This document shows positions 23,290-31,562 of a DNA stretch of 33,232 bases, in pieces; position 1 is the first letter of the stretch; each line of letters begins with the position of its first letter. The notes under the pieces are model-generated. The model was not told where the DNA came from, did no database searches, and saw only the letters and a list, made by a program, of their open reading frames with translations. The translations under genes and the position numbers were made by a program. The stretch comes from Bacilli bacterium (lineage in GTDB: Bacteria; Bacillota_I; Bacilli_A; RF39; UBA660), in contig JAFUCZ010000028.1 of NCBI GenBank assembly GCA_017459425.1, positions 1 to 33,232 of the forward strand. Reading direction: 5' to 3'.

Positions 23290-24457
23290 TAATCACATCA
23301 ATCCCATCCATTTTTTTACCTTCTAAAAGTTCTAATGTAGCTCCACCACCAGTTGAAATAAAAGTAACTGAATCTTCATATCCTAAGTTTTTAACAGCAC
23401 TTCCAGTATCGCCACCACCAACTATTTTTATAGCATCAATACTCTTTAATACTTCACATAAAAGGCATGTTCCTTTTGCAAATGTTTCATTTTCAAAATA
23501 TCCTACAGGTCCATTCCATAAAATAGTTTTACTATCGCTTAAATAACTTTTAAATAGTTTAATTGTATTATACCCAATATCAAGTCCAATTTCATTATTT
23601 TTTATTTCATTAATAAAGCATGTTCTAGATTTTTTTGAATCTAGTGTTTCTCCATTTACACTGTCAATTGGTAAGATTATCTTATCACTATATTTATTTA
23701 ATAAATCTTTACAATATTCAACACTATCATTATCAACTATCGATGCACCTACATTAATATCTCTACTTTTTAAAAATGTATATGCCATTGCTCCACCAAT
23801 TAATATGTAGTCTGCTTTTTTTACAAGTGTTTCAATAACTCCTATTTTATCACTTACCTTTGCGCCTCCAAGAATTACGTTAAAAGGTCTTTTAGGATTA
23901 TTTAAAACATTCTCAATATATTTTAATTCTTCTTCTATTAAAAATCCTATCCCATTTGGTAAATTAGACGCAATTCCTACATTAGAAGCATGTGCTCTAT
24001 GTGATGTACCAAATGCATCATTGATAAAAATATCACCTAGTGATGCCCAATATTTGCCTAAAGAATCATCATTACTACTTTCTAATTTACCATTTAGATC
24101 TTCAAATCTAGTATTTTCCATTAAAATAATATCTCCCGGTTTCATATTATTAACGGCTTGTTCTAATTTTTCACCTCTAGTAGTATCAATAAACAACACA
24201 TTTGTTTTTAGTATTTCTTCTAATCTTATTGCTACAGGTTTTAATGTATTTTTTAAATCATTTTCGTCTTTAACTCTACCAAGATGAGACATTAAAATTA
24301 CTTTAGCCCCATTTTCTTTAGCGTATTTAATTGTTTTTATACTTTTTACTATTCTACTATCATCAAGTATGATACCATCTTTAATAGGAACATTAAAATC
24401 AACTCTAATTATAACTTTTTTATTTTTTAAATCATAATCTTTAATTGTTTTTTTCAT
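23273..24457 (-). CDS. pgk: Phosphoglycerate kinase
   Basis: 394 residues, the standard length, from the ATG at 24457 (ribosome site GGTGA). An ATG at 24469 would overlap the pilin gene and has no site. It makes ATP from 1,3-bisphosphoglycerate. Motifs: IRVDFNVP, SHLGR, ENTRFEDL, NDAFGTSHRAHAS, ILGGAKVSDKIGV, WNGPVGYFE, GGGDTGSAV and FISTGGGATLELLEG. It is followed by the flippase-like, GT4 and tpiA genes with overlaps or gaps under six bases, so glycolytic and envelope functions share a transcript. Confidence 0.97.
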   Translation of the reverse strand: MKKTIKDYDLKNKKVIIRVDFNVPIKDGIILDDSRIVKSIKTIKYAKENGAKVILMSHLGRVKDENDLKNTLKPVAIRLEEILKTNVLFIDTTRGEKLEQAVNNMKPGDIILMENTRFEDLNGKLESSNDDSLGKYWASLGDIFINDAFGTSHRAHASNVGIASNLPNGIGFLIEEELKYIENVLNNPKRPFNVILGGAKVSDKIGVIETLVKKADYILIGGAMAYTFLKSRDINVGASIVDNDSVEYCKDLLNKYSDKIILPIDSVNGETLDSKKSRTCFINEIKNNEIGLDIGYNTIKLFKSYLSDSKTILWNGPVGYFENETFAKGTCLLCEVLKSIDAIKIVGGGDTGSAVKNLGYEDSVTFISTGGGATLELLEGKKMDGIDVINEQGN

Positions 24458-24458
24458 C

Positions 24459-24827
24459 TTATTCACCATTTTCTATATATGAATAACTATATTCAACATT
24501 ACCATTTTGATCAGTGTTAGGCGTTACTTTAATACTATCATTTAATATACTTTTATTTGTTTTTGGATTTTTGATATTATCTTTTATAAATCCTTCGCTT
24601 ATTAAAGTTTGAGTTGATATTACTTCTTCAGAATTAATTTCAACATTATTAGTTTCTATGTAAGTTTCTGTACTTAAATAAAGATTTTCTTTAAAGTTTT
24701 CATAATCTTTGTCACTTGTTCTTTTTACAGTATTTGAAATTGTAACAAATGAAACTATTCCGATTAAACCTATTACAACAAGTACTCCTAGTAATTCTAT
24801 CAAAGTAAAACCTGCTCTTTTTTTCAT
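24459..24827 (-). CDS. Prepilin-like protein, small
   Basis: 122 residues. The leader MKKRAG precedes FTLIELLGVLVVIGLIGIV with Glu5, and an acidic, Asn-rich globular part (STETYIETNNVEINSEE) follows. It is probably a minor pilin or pseudopilin. Its stop lies one base before the pgk start, so it heads the pgk-flippase-GT4-tpiA operon, an unusual place for a pilin gene. The start follows AAAGGTGAT. It shares little with the other two prepilins beyond the N-terminus. Confidence 0.88.
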   Translation of the reverse strand: MKKRAGFTLIELLGVLVVIGLIGIVSFVTISNTVKRTSDKDYENFKENLYLSTETYIETNNVEINSEEVISTQTLISEGFIKDNIKNPKTNKSILNDSIKVTPNTDQNGNVEYSYSYIENGE

Positions 24828-24885
24828 GATATCACCTTTACTTATTTTATAACTTTTCCAAATTTTTTACAAGTAATTCTTTATT

Positions 24886-25680
24886 TTACTTACTGTGAAC
24901 GTCAATTTGATTATAAGGAACTTGAATATTTTTTTCTTCTAATCCTTCTAATATACATCTTAGTGAATCTCTTCTAATTTGAACCTTATCCATAGGTGGA
25001 CAATATACTTTTATTTGATAATTAATGCTTGAATCTGCTATTTGGTTTACACCTCTATATTCAACTTTTTCAACTTTATTTATAACTTTAATTTTATCCA
25101 CTATATATTTTATTGCAGCTTCTGCTTCATTTAGTTTTAAATCGTAAGAAAGAGGAACATCAATATTTATTAAGTGAGATTCAATTTCAACTTTTTCTAT
25201 ATTACGATTAGAAACAGAAACAACATTTAAAGTATATATATCTTCTATTTTTGTTGTTCTAAGCCCTATTGATAGAACCTTACCAGTATTATTATCATAT
25301 TTAATTACATCTCCAACTTGGTAATATGAATCTGAAATAATAGTAAATCCTTTTATTATATCTTTCAAAGCATCTTGAATTGCAAATCCAAGTATTATAC
25401 TTATTATTCCAACACCAGCAAGCATTGAAGATACATTTATTCCGTTTACTTGTAAAATTAAAATAACTGCTATAATTATTAAAACGTATTTAATTATATT
25501 TCTAATTAGTTTTATATACGTTTTTGATCTTTTCCCATCAAAAAATTTAAATTTAGTTCCAATTATTTTTTTTATAAAAATATCATCAATTATAATATAT
25601 AATAAAACGCATATTATTAAAATTAGTGTTGAAAAAACTAACCTTTGCATCCATACATTTTCAAAAAATGTTTTTACCAT
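24886..25680 (-). CDS. MscS-family mechanosensitive channel
   Basis: 264 residues. Three N-terminal helices are followed by the pore-lining TM3 segment (SSMLAGVGIISIILGFAIQD) and the MscS beta domain (ISDSYYQVGDVI...NNTGKVLSIGLRTT). An alpha/beta C-terminal domain ends in QVPYNQIDVHSK. The Gly/Ala pattern of TM3 and the GD.I motif are those of small MscS channels (YkuT type). It would release solutes on osmotic downshock. An upstream TTG at 25695 is in frame but lies beyond the GGAAGGTGA site; the ATG at 25680 is preferred. It is downstream of gap, behind a terminator, with no visible promoter, so it probably depends on read-through. Confidence 0.92.
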   Translation of the reverse strand: MVKTFFENVWMQRLVFSTLILIICVLLYIIIDDIFIKKIIGTKFKFFDGKRSKTYIKLIRNIIKYVLIIIAVILILQVNGINVSSMLAGVGIISIILGFAIQDALKDIIKGFTIISDSYYQVGDVIKYDNNTGKVLSIGLRTTKIEDIYTLNVVSVSNRNIEKVEIESHLINIDVPLSYDLKLNEAEAAIKYIVDKIKVINKVEKVEYRGVNQIADSSINYQIKVYCPPMDKVQIRRDSLRCILEGLEEKNIQVPYNQIDVHSK

Positions 25681-25706
25681 ACTATCACCTTCCAAAACTT
25701 TTAAAA

Positions 25707-25729
25707 AATTCTATCAAATTGATAGAATT
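25707..25729 (-). terminator. Terminator of gap, overlapping its stop codon
   Basis: The 10-bp stem AATTCTATCA/TGATAGAATT (25707-25716 with 25720-25729) has a three-base loop and is followed by T4 on the minus strand. Two bases of the gap TAA (25730-25728) are in the stem. Confidence 0.8.
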
Positions 25730-26741
25730 AATTATCTAAATACTTACCTAAATATTTAGCTGTTCTAACCATTTGAGCACTATAACCCATTTCATTATCA
25801 TACCATGCAACTATTTTTACAAGTTGTTTATTATCAACTTCAAGTACATTAGTTAAAAGTCCATCAACTAAAGCACCAACAGTTGAACCGATAATATCAC
25901 ATGAAACTATAGGATCAAATGTTATTTTTAAAGTATCATTTTGATTATTTAAAAACAATCTATTAACTTCTTCTACACTTGTATTTCTATTTAATTCTAG
26001 TGTCAAATCAACAACTGAACCATCAGTAGTTGGAACACGTAATGCACTACCATCCATTTTACCATTTAATGAAGGTATTACCTTACCAATAGCGCTTGCA
26101 GCTCCAGTAGAAGATGGAATAATATTAGCTGCTCCTGCTCTTCCACGACGTGCTTTAATTCCTTTTTTATGTGCTACATCAAGAATTGTTTGGTCATTAG
26201 TATATGCATGAACGGTTGTCATATATCCTTTAGTTATTCCAATATTTTTATCAATTATATTTAATACTGGTGCCAAACAATTTGTAGTACAACTTGCTGC
26301 ACTAATAACTTCTTCTGTTCCATCTAAAATATCATTATTTACGTTGTAAACTATTGTTTTTAAATCACCTTTAGCTGGTGCACTAATTATTACTTTTTTA
26401 GCTCCAGCTTTAATATGTGCATAAGCCTTTTCTTTATCAGTAAATAAACCTGTACATTCAAAAACTTCATCAATTCCAAGTTCACCCCATGGTAAAGTAG
26501 ATGGATCTGTTTTTGAATATACTTTTATTTTTCTATTACCTACTATTATTTCATTATCACTAAATGATATTTCATCTACTCTATAATTTCTATGCGATGT
26601 GTCATATTTAAGTAGATGCGCTAATTGTTCAGCATCTGTTAAATCATTAATTGCTACGACTTCAAATTCTGGGTCTTCTTCCATTATTCTAAATACAAGT
26701 CTACCAATTCTTCCAAATCCGTTAATTGCTACCTTTATCAT
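25728..26741 (-). CDS. gap: Glyceraldehyde-3-phosphate dehydrogenase
   Basis: 337 residues. NAD-binding NGFGRIGR is at the N-terminus, the catalytic C151 is in AASCTTNC, the partner His is in TVHAYTNDQ, and GRAGAANIIPSSTGAA binds phosphate. ASP/Asn positions (INDLTD at 31-36) suit NAD rather than NADP. It performs the oxidative step of glycolysis. It lies 14 bases after the TGS-kinase gene and ends in its own terminator. pgk and tpiA are in the next transcription unit. Confidence 0.97.
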   Translation of the reverse strand: MIKVAINGFGRIGRLVFRIMEEDPEFEVVAINDLTDAEQLAHLLKYDTSHRNYRVDEISFSDNEIIVGNRKIKVYSKTDPSTLPWGELGIDEVFECTGLFTDKEKAYAHIKAGAKKVIISAPAKGDLKTIVYNVNNDILDGTEEVISAASCTTNCLAPVLNIIDKNIGITKGYMTTVHAYTNDQTILDVAHKKGIKARRGRAGAANIIPSSTGAASAIGKVIPSLNGKMDGSALRVPTTDGSVVDLTLELNRNTSVEEVNRLFLNNQNDTLKITFDPIVSCDIIGSTVGALVDGLLTNVLEVDNKQLVKIVAWYDNEMGYSAQMVRTAKYLGKYLDN

Positions 26742-26755
26742 TTATATCTTCCTTT

Positions 26756-28420
26756 CTAATCATTAAAACAACTTCCACCAATAAATTCACGAAGTACTGA
26801 ATCATTTGGTACATTATCACTAGGTATAGTTAAGAAATTTCTTAAGAAATTAATTAATCTTATTGCTTCTGGATAAACTTCATCATCTGGCTCAACTGAA
26901 AATAGCAATGGTTCAACATAAGTTTTTAATACACCTAATTCATAAATAAGTGCTGAATTTATTATTGCATCTGCAGTATCCTGATATGGGAAAATATATT
27001 TTTCTTCACCAGCTCTAATTTTATCCCACATTTTTAATGTATCACTAGCACTATATCCTCTAAATTTGTTGTCTCTAGCTATTCTTCTAAGACGTCTAGT
27101 ATCGCTAGTATGGATTCTATTATGATTATCAACATTTAATTGAGTAAATGGCGCTAAATATATTTTATATTTATTACACCTATCAATTGACATAGTTAAA
27201 TCATCATTAAGTCCATGAATTCCTTCAATTATTATTACATCGTCTTTTTCTATCTGTAAATATTTTTTATGATATTCTCGTTTTCCTAAAACAAAATTAT
27301 ACTGTGGCATTAATACTTTTTCACCTTCTATTAATTTTGTTAAGTGCTTATTAAATAAATTTATGTCAATAGCTTCTAAACATTCAAAATCATATTCGCC
27401 ATCAGGTGTTTTAGGTGTTTTTTCTTTATCGACAAAATAATCATCAACAGATATTTGATGTGTTTTAATTCCTTTACTCCATAAATACACTTGTAGTTTT
27501 TTACTAGTTGTAGTTTTACCACTTGAAGAAGGTCCTGCTATTAAAATTATTTTAATTTGATCTTTCTTGTTATAAATATCATCTGCGATACGTGACAATT
27601 GACCATTAAAATATGCTTCTGCAAGTCTTATAAGTCCATCATATAAACCAACGGATACAACTTCATTTAAATCAGCCGCGTTGCTTATTTTTAAAATTCT
27701 ACCCCATTTAGTATAATCTAAAAATGTGTCAAAAATCTTTTTGTGATGAATATAATCAAGAGTACATTCAGGATTATAAATACTTGGATAGCTTAAAACA
27801 AAACCATTATCCTTTATGTAAGTTAATTTAAAATCATTAATAACTTTTGTACTATATGCCATTTCATTAAAATAGTAATCATATACATCATCTAATCTGT
27901 ATAAATTGATATATGTATTACTGATATACTTTAAAACCCTAACTTTATCCATTTGCTTCATTTTTTTGAAATATTTTATTGCGTCAACTCTAGATACACT
28001 TATTTTAGAATAAACATAATCAGCTTTAGATAGTTCCTTCATTTTTTCTTCTAGTTTTCTAATAACCGGTTTATCTATTTCAACTCCTGTTATTTCACAA
28101 TAAAATCCTTTATCAATAGAATGTTCTATTAATACTTCAGCATCCATGCCAAGTAGTTTTTTTACAGCTAAAACAAGTAAAAATTGAACACTTCTAGCAT
28201 ATACACTATAACCTACTGTACTGCTTCTATCGTAAAAATCTATAACACATTTTTTTGTTATTTTTTCACTTAATTCAGTAAGTTCATTATCAACTTTAGC
28301 TACTAATATTGGATAATTATAATACTTTTTAAACTTTTCACTTACACTTAAAAGTGTAGTATCAGGACTAACTTCAATTTCTTCAATTCCTCTAAAACTA
28401 ACTTTAATCTTTCTATCCAT
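26756..28420 (-). CDS. TGS and ThrRS-like N-terminal domains fused to a uridine kinase-type P-loop kinase
   Basis: 554 residues. Residues 1-62 form a TGS domain. Residues 70-260 resemble the second additional (editing) domain of threonyl-tRNA synthetase (AVKKLLGMD...IDKGFYCEI), but without its His/Cys zinc site. From about 288 on there is a uridine kinase/phosphoribulokinase domain with the P-loop GPSSSGKTT (296-304), SVDDYFVD, DFECLEAID, IIIEGIHGLND and RRLRRIARDNKFRG. It is probably a nucleoside kinase. The TGS-SAD part may bind RNA or a nucleotide and regulate the kinase (inference). This architecture is known in Firmicutes. It is first in the operon with gap, and its promoter is clear. 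Confidence 0.9.
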   Translation of the reverse strand: MDRKIKVSFRGIEEIEVSPDTTLLSVSEKFKKYYNYPILVAKVDNELTELSEKITKKCVIDFYDRSSTVGYSVYARSVQFLLVLAVKKLLGMDAEVLIEHSIDKGFYCEITGVEIDKPVIRKLEEKMKELSKADYVYSKISVSRVDAIKYFKKMKQMDKVRVLKYISNTYINLYRLDDVYDYYFNEMAYSTKVINDFKLTYIKDNGFVLSYPSIYNPECTLDYIHHKKIFDTFLDYTKWGRILKISNAADLNEVVSVGLYDGLIRLAEAYFNGQLSRIADDIYNKKDQIKIILIAGPSSSGKTTTSKKLQVYLWSKGIKTHQISVDDYFVDKEKTPKTPDGEYDFECLEAIDINLFNKHLTKLIEGEKVLMPQYNFVLGKREYHKKYLQIEKDDVIIIEGIHGLNDDLTMSIDRCNKYKIYLAPFTQLNVDNHNRIHTSDTRRLRRIARDNKFRGYSASDTLKMWDKIRAGEEKYIFPYQDTADAIINSALIYELGVLKTYVEPLLFSVEPDDEVYPEAIRLINFLRNFLTIPSDNVPNDSVLREFIGGSCFND

Positions 28421-28443
28421 AAAATCCCTCTTATTCTAATTAA

Positions 28444-28472
28444 ATTATACTATTAATTGTATTCAAAATCAA
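28444..28472 (-). promoter_or_regulatory. Promoter of the TGS-kinase-gap operon
   Basis: -35 TTGATT (28472-28467), 17-bp spacer, -10 TATAAT (28449-28444). The start is expected near 28437, giving a leader of under 20 bases. Confidence 0.75.
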
Positions 28473-28478
28473 ATCATA

Positions 28479-29219
28479 TTATTTATTTTTATAACTATTA
28501 TTTACGTTTAAACTATTTAGTTCATTTTCTAACTTTGGAATCAAGTCGGTAAAACCTAATTCATGTAGCCTTGGAACAATACTTTCATAAAACCATTTTA
28601 CAGTTGTTTCATAATCATAAACATCCATAATAAAATTATTTAAAGAATAATGAATTACTTCATACATATCTTTTGTAATATCAAATTTATATAATTTATT
28701 ACATAATTGATTATATTTATCTAATTTTTTGTTTAATTTTTCGATTTTTTTCTTATAGTTTAATTCTATCAAATCTATTTTTGATTCACTTAAACCTGTA
28801 ACTTTATCAGCAAGTTTATTAATTGGATTTTTAATTTTATTTTGAAATTTTATTTTATTTAATTGCGCTAATTTATAGTTAATAGCAGTACAAAATTCAA
28901 AACAATAATCATTTAATAAAACGAATGCTTCTGAAACAATATTTGACATATAATCAAGTAAAGCAAATTCTAAGCTTAAATATTTTGAACCTCCTTTTTT
29001 ATGAAAAAAAGTTCCTTTTTCTTTATAAAAAGCTCTAACTTCATTATATTTATTGTTTTCTATTATAAAAATATTTTGAACGTCAAAGTTTTTATCGAAG
29101 TCTTTACATAAATTTAACATGGAATTTGCTTTTTCAATCATTTTTATTCTTTCTTCAAAAAAAATTTTTTCAGATTCTATGTCATATTCTTCTTGTATTT
29201 TTTTATCTATATTATGCAT
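28479..29219 (-). CDS. Uncharacterised helical cytoplasmic protein
   Basis: 246 residues; no family recognised. There is no signal peptide and no convincing membrane helix. The N-terminal 30 residues and the stretch around 150-185 (LNKKLDKYNQLCNKLYK) are charged and likely coiled coil. The middle (LSLEFALLDYMSNIVSEAF) is amphipathic. It is Lys/Asn/Glu-rich, like other proteins of this genome, so composition gives no sign of transfer. It is divergent from clpP and lies upstream of the TGS-kinase promoter on the same strand. The start is the ATG at 29219 behind GGTGAG. Function unknown. Confidence 0.7.
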   Translation of the reverse strand: MHNIDKKIQEEYDIESEKIFFEERIKMIEKANSMLNLCKDFDKNFDVQNIFIIENNKYNEVRAFYKEKGTFFHKKGGSKYLSLEFALLDYMSNIVSEAFVLLNDYCFEFCTAINYKLAQLNKIKFQNKIKNPINKLADKVTGLSESKIDLIELNYKKKIEKLNKKLDKYNQLCNKLYKFDITKDMYEVIHYSLNNFIMDVYDYETTVKWFYESIVPRLHELGFTDLIPKLENELNSLNVNNSYKNK

Positions 29220-29323
29220 TGTTACTCACCAATTATATATTATCAAAATTTTAATATTTTGTCGACATTAATAATGAATAAAAAAAAGCCCTAAGCTTAT
29301 TATAAATATAGGAGCGTGATAAT

Positions 29324-29893
29324 TTGAATTTAATACCTACTGTAATTGAAAAAACAAGTGGTAAGGAATATGCATATGATATATATTCAAGATTATTAAA
29401 AGATAGAATTATACTTTTAAATGGAGAAATTAATGATAATACCTCAAATATTGTTGTCGCACAATTGCTATATCTAGACTCTCTTAATCATGATGATATT
29501 AATATTTATATAAATTCTCCTGGAGGAAGTATCACTGCTGGAATGGCAATATATGATACAATGAACTTTATAAAAAGTGATGTGTCAACAATATGTATAG
29601 GTATTTCTGCAAGTATGGCTGCTTTTTTACTATCAAGTGGCAAAAAAGGGAAAAGATTTTGTTTACCAAATAGCGAAGTAATGATACATCAACCACTTGG
29701 TGGAGCTCAAGGACAGGCAACTGAAATAAAAATAGCTGCAGAAAGAATTATAAAATTAAAAAATAAGCTAAATAAAATTTTATCTGAAAATACAAATCAA
29801 GACTTAAAAACTATTGAAAGAGATACAGAAAGAGATTATTTTTTAAGTGCAAAAGAGGCTTTGGATTATGGAATAATAGATAAAATTATTTAA
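29324..29893 (+). CDS. clpP: ATP-dependent Clp protease proteolytic subunit
   Basis: 189 residues, slightly shorter than most ClpP (193-197). The serine protease triad is S97 (SASMAA), H122 (MIHQPLGG) and D171 (ERDYFLSA), with the INSPGGS loop and GQATEI hinge helix in place. It forms the tetradecameric chamber fed by ClpX/ClpC. The start codon is TTG at 29324 behind GGAG nine bases upstream; no ATG is available in frame nearby. No CtsR-type heptad repeat is seen upstream. The 3' end overlaps the convergent kinase-like gene by eight bases. Confidence 0.96.
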   Translation: MNLIPTVIEKTSGKEYAYDIYSRLLKDRIILLNGEINDNTSNIVVAQLLYLDSLNHDDINIYINSPGGSITAGMAIYDTMNFIKSDVSTICIGISASMAAFLLSSGKKGKRFCLPNSEVMIHQPLGGAQGQATEIKIAAERIIKLKNKLNKILSENTNQDLKTIERDTERDYFLSAKEALDYGIIDKII

Positions 29894-30659
29894 TTTTTAG
29901 TTTTTTTATTTCTTTTTTTAAAAAATCATTTTCTGGAATATTTACTAATGCATCATTAAATAAATTAATTCTATATTCATTAATACTTTTACAGTTTTCT
30001 AATTCATCTATTAAATAATCAATATATTTATATGTATTTAATTTATAATTATAGTTGACTAATTGAGAAATGATTTTTTTAATTTTTAGCTTTTTAAAAA
30101 AATTTAATTTAATATCTAGTTTCTCAATTACTTCTTTTAAATCACCATCATCATAAAAGAAAGTATCAAAAAGCAAATAATAAATCACTAAATTTATCAT
30201 TTGAATATTACGTAAATATGTATCGTTTTTTTCTATTGTATAATAGCCTGAATCAATAAACCTAATATGTCCATCATATAAAATATTGTCTAAATTCCCA
30301 CAATCAGCTAATAAAATATTATTACTTGATAATAAATCAACTTCATTTCTTATATTTTTTAATTCGGATATTAAATTTATATTGTTTATTTTTCTAACAT
30401 TTTTTCTTTCTTCAACAAAGTTTTTTGTATAGCCAATTAATTTGTTTTGTCTATCATATATTAAATCTTTTGGCATAATTATATTTTTTGTATTAAATTG
30501 ACTTAAAAAACAAATTTGTTCTTTGTTTAAATCTTTTCTATTATGATATATTTTTAAAACAATATTTTTATATTTATAACATCTTGCTTCATTACCAATT
30601 CCTATAATAGGTAAACATTTAATATCAATAGTTCCAATATTATCTACATTAATAACCAT
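29886..30659 (-). CDS. Protein-kinase-fold protein, reduced
   Basis: 257 residues. The N-terminus has a Gly-rich loop ([11 protein letters not shown]) and a VAIK-like lysine (VLKIYHN). Mid-protein there is a catalytic-loop-like segment [14 protein letters not shown], in which D, N and N match the order in kinase and aminoglycoside phosphotransferase folds, then IDSG in place of DFG. The C-terminal helical half is short. The substrate is unknown. It may be an active small-molecule or protein kinase, or a pseudokinase, since the HxD histidine is missing and DFG is DSG. It has its own promoter and converges on clpP. The start follows AAGGTGGTTTT. Confidence 0.65.
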   Translation of the reverse strand: MVINVDNIGTIDIKCLPIIGIGNEARCYKYKNIVLKIYHNRKDLNKEQICFLSQFNTKNIIMPKDLIYDRQNKLIGYTKNFVEERKNVRKINNINLISELKNIRNEVDLLSSNNILLADCGNLDNILYDGHIRFIDSGYYTIEKNDTYLRNIQMINLVIYYLLFDTFFYDDGDLKEVIEKLDIKLNFFKKLKIKKIISQLVNYNYKLNTYKYIDYLIDELENCKSINEYRINLFNDALVNIPENDFLKKEIKKLKIK

Positions 30660-30674
30660 AAAACCACCTTTTTT

Positions 30675-30703
30675 ATATTACCAAACAATAAATATAGAGT
30701 CAA
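30675..30703 (-). promoter_or_regulatory. Promoter of the kinase-like gene
   Basis: -35 TTGACT (30703-30698), 17-bp spacer, extended -10 TGGTAATAT (TAATAT at 30680-30675). The opposite strand carries a TATAAT (30715-30720) that could serve the divergent PF06541 gene, with a weak -35. Confidence 0.65.
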
Positions 30704-30747
30704 TGTATATTTATTATAATTATATTAATAATAAAAATGGTGATGAC

Positions 30748-31257
30748 ATGTATTATATTAATAATTTTTTTCTATATTCATTTGTAGGGTTTATCTTAGA
30801 AACAATTATTCAATTTATTATAAAATCAAAAGTAAATAGCGGTATATTATATGGGCCATGGACAATAGTTTATGGTTTTGGAGTAATTATAATACTTCTT
30901 TTAGAAAAATTAGTGTTTAGTAAAAAAAATTATAATAAATGGGTAAAAAGAATTTTTCTTTTTTTATCAGTTGCAATTTGTTTAACTTTAATAGAATTAT
31001 TAGGTGGAATACTAATAGAAAAAATATTTCACAAAACATTTTGGAATTATTCTAAATTTAAATTTAATATTGGAAAATATATATCTTTAGAAATATCTAT
31101 AATTTGGACAGTTCTTTCAATTATATTTGTATATATACTTAAACCATTAACAGATAAAATAATTAAAAAAATACCAAATTTAATAACTTATATTTTAATA
31201 ATATTAATGGTTATTGATTTTACATTTACGTTAATAAATAAAATAAGACTTCAATGA
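30748..31257 (+). CDS. Integral membrane protein, PF06541 type (annotated as putative ABC transporter permease)
   Basis: 169 residues from the ATG at 30748 (GGTGATGAC site). An ATG at 30703 is in frame but lies in the promoter region and has no site. Four to five membrane helices are present. The family motifs SGILYGPWTIVYGFG, ELLGGILIEKIFHKTFWNYS and ISLEISIIW are clear. The family is common in Firmicutes, and its name as a transporter permease is not backed by experiment. No ABC ATPase is nearby. Its TGA stop lies inside a bidirectional terminator shared with the convergent SASP gene. Confidence 0.85.
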   Translation: MYYINNFFLYSFVGFILETIIQFIIKSKVNSGILYGPWTIVYGFGVIIILLLEKLVFSKKNYNKWVKRIFLFLSVAICLTLIELLGGILIEKIFHKTFWNYSKFKFNIGKYISLEISIIWTVLSIIFVYILKPLTDKIIKKIPNLITYILIILMVIDFTFTLINKIRLQ

Positions 31258-31268
31258 AGTCTTATTTT
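31240..31268. terminator. Bidirectional terminator shared by two convergent genes, holding both stop codons
   Basis: The 12-bp perfect stem AAAATAAGACTT/AAGTCTTATTTT (31240-31251 with 31257-31268) has a five-base loop. The plus-strand TGA (31255-31257) and the minus-strand TAA (31264-31262) are both within it; only four bases separate the genes. Confidence 0.9.
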
Positions 31269-31450
31269 CTATAATTTAAACTTTGTTCTCCTAGTTTTAC
31301 TAAACGTCTTGTCATTTCTCCACCAACAGTACCATTTAATCTAGAACTAGTATCTGCACCAAGTGTTACACCTAATTCACGTGCGATTTCATATTTTAAT
31401 TGTTCAATTGCTTGTTTTGATCCACTAGCAACTAATCTATTGTTTGTCAT
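31262..31450 (-). CDS. Alpha/beta-type small acid-soluble spore protein (SASP)
   Basis: 62 residues. These proteins coat spore DNA and protect it from UV and chemicals; the GPR protease removes them at germination. The sequence shows the family pattern: [15 protein letters not shown], which contains the GPR cleavage region, then [27 protein letters not shown]. It is the shorter of two tandem paralogues (the other begins at 31769). The start follows GGTGGTGAAAAT. A SigG-type promoter can be drawn upstream. Confidence 0.95.
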   Translation of the reverse strand: MTNNRLVASGSKQAIEQLKYEIARELGVTLGADTSSRLNGTVGGEMTRRLVKLGEQSLNYRK

Positions 31451-31469
31451 ATTTTCACCACCTTATTAA

Positions 31470-31498
31470 TATGATGGCTAATATTCGACATTTTATTT
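31470..31498 (-). promoter_or_regulatory. Putative forespore SigG promoter of the first SASP gene
   Basis: -35 AAATA (31498-31494), 17-bp spacer, -10 CATCATA (31476-31470), matching the SigG -10 form CATNNTA. The -10 differs by one base from that of the second SASP gene, with the same spacing. A TTCGACA heptamer (31484-31490) lies in the spacer. Confidence 0.5.
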
Positions 31499-31528
31499 AT
31501 AAATTTAATTTACAATTTTTAGAAAAAA

Positions 31529-31549
31529 GACAGCTTATTAATCACTGTC
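31529..31549 (-). terminator. Terminator of the second SASP gene
   Basis: Stem GACAG/CTGTC (31529-31533 with 31545-31549), 11-base loop, T6 on the minus strand. Confidence 0.7.
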
Positions 31550-31562
31550 CTTAACTATTAGA

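Noticed and set aside
24862-24885. Hairpin after mscS (AAGTAA/TTACTT) as a terminator
   Set aside because: It is followed by GTAAAAAA rather than a T-tract on the transcribed strand, and the stem is weak.
29260-29267. TGTCGACA palindrome between clpP and the unknown gene as a Spo0A site
   Set aside because: It has one mismatch to the 0A box on each strand and no clear promoter relation; kept only as a note.
31484-31490. TTCGACA as a Spo0A box controlling the first SASP gene
   Set aside because: SASP genes are expressed late in the forespore under SigG, so direct Spo0A control is unlikely. A single heptamer can occur by chance at this base composition.
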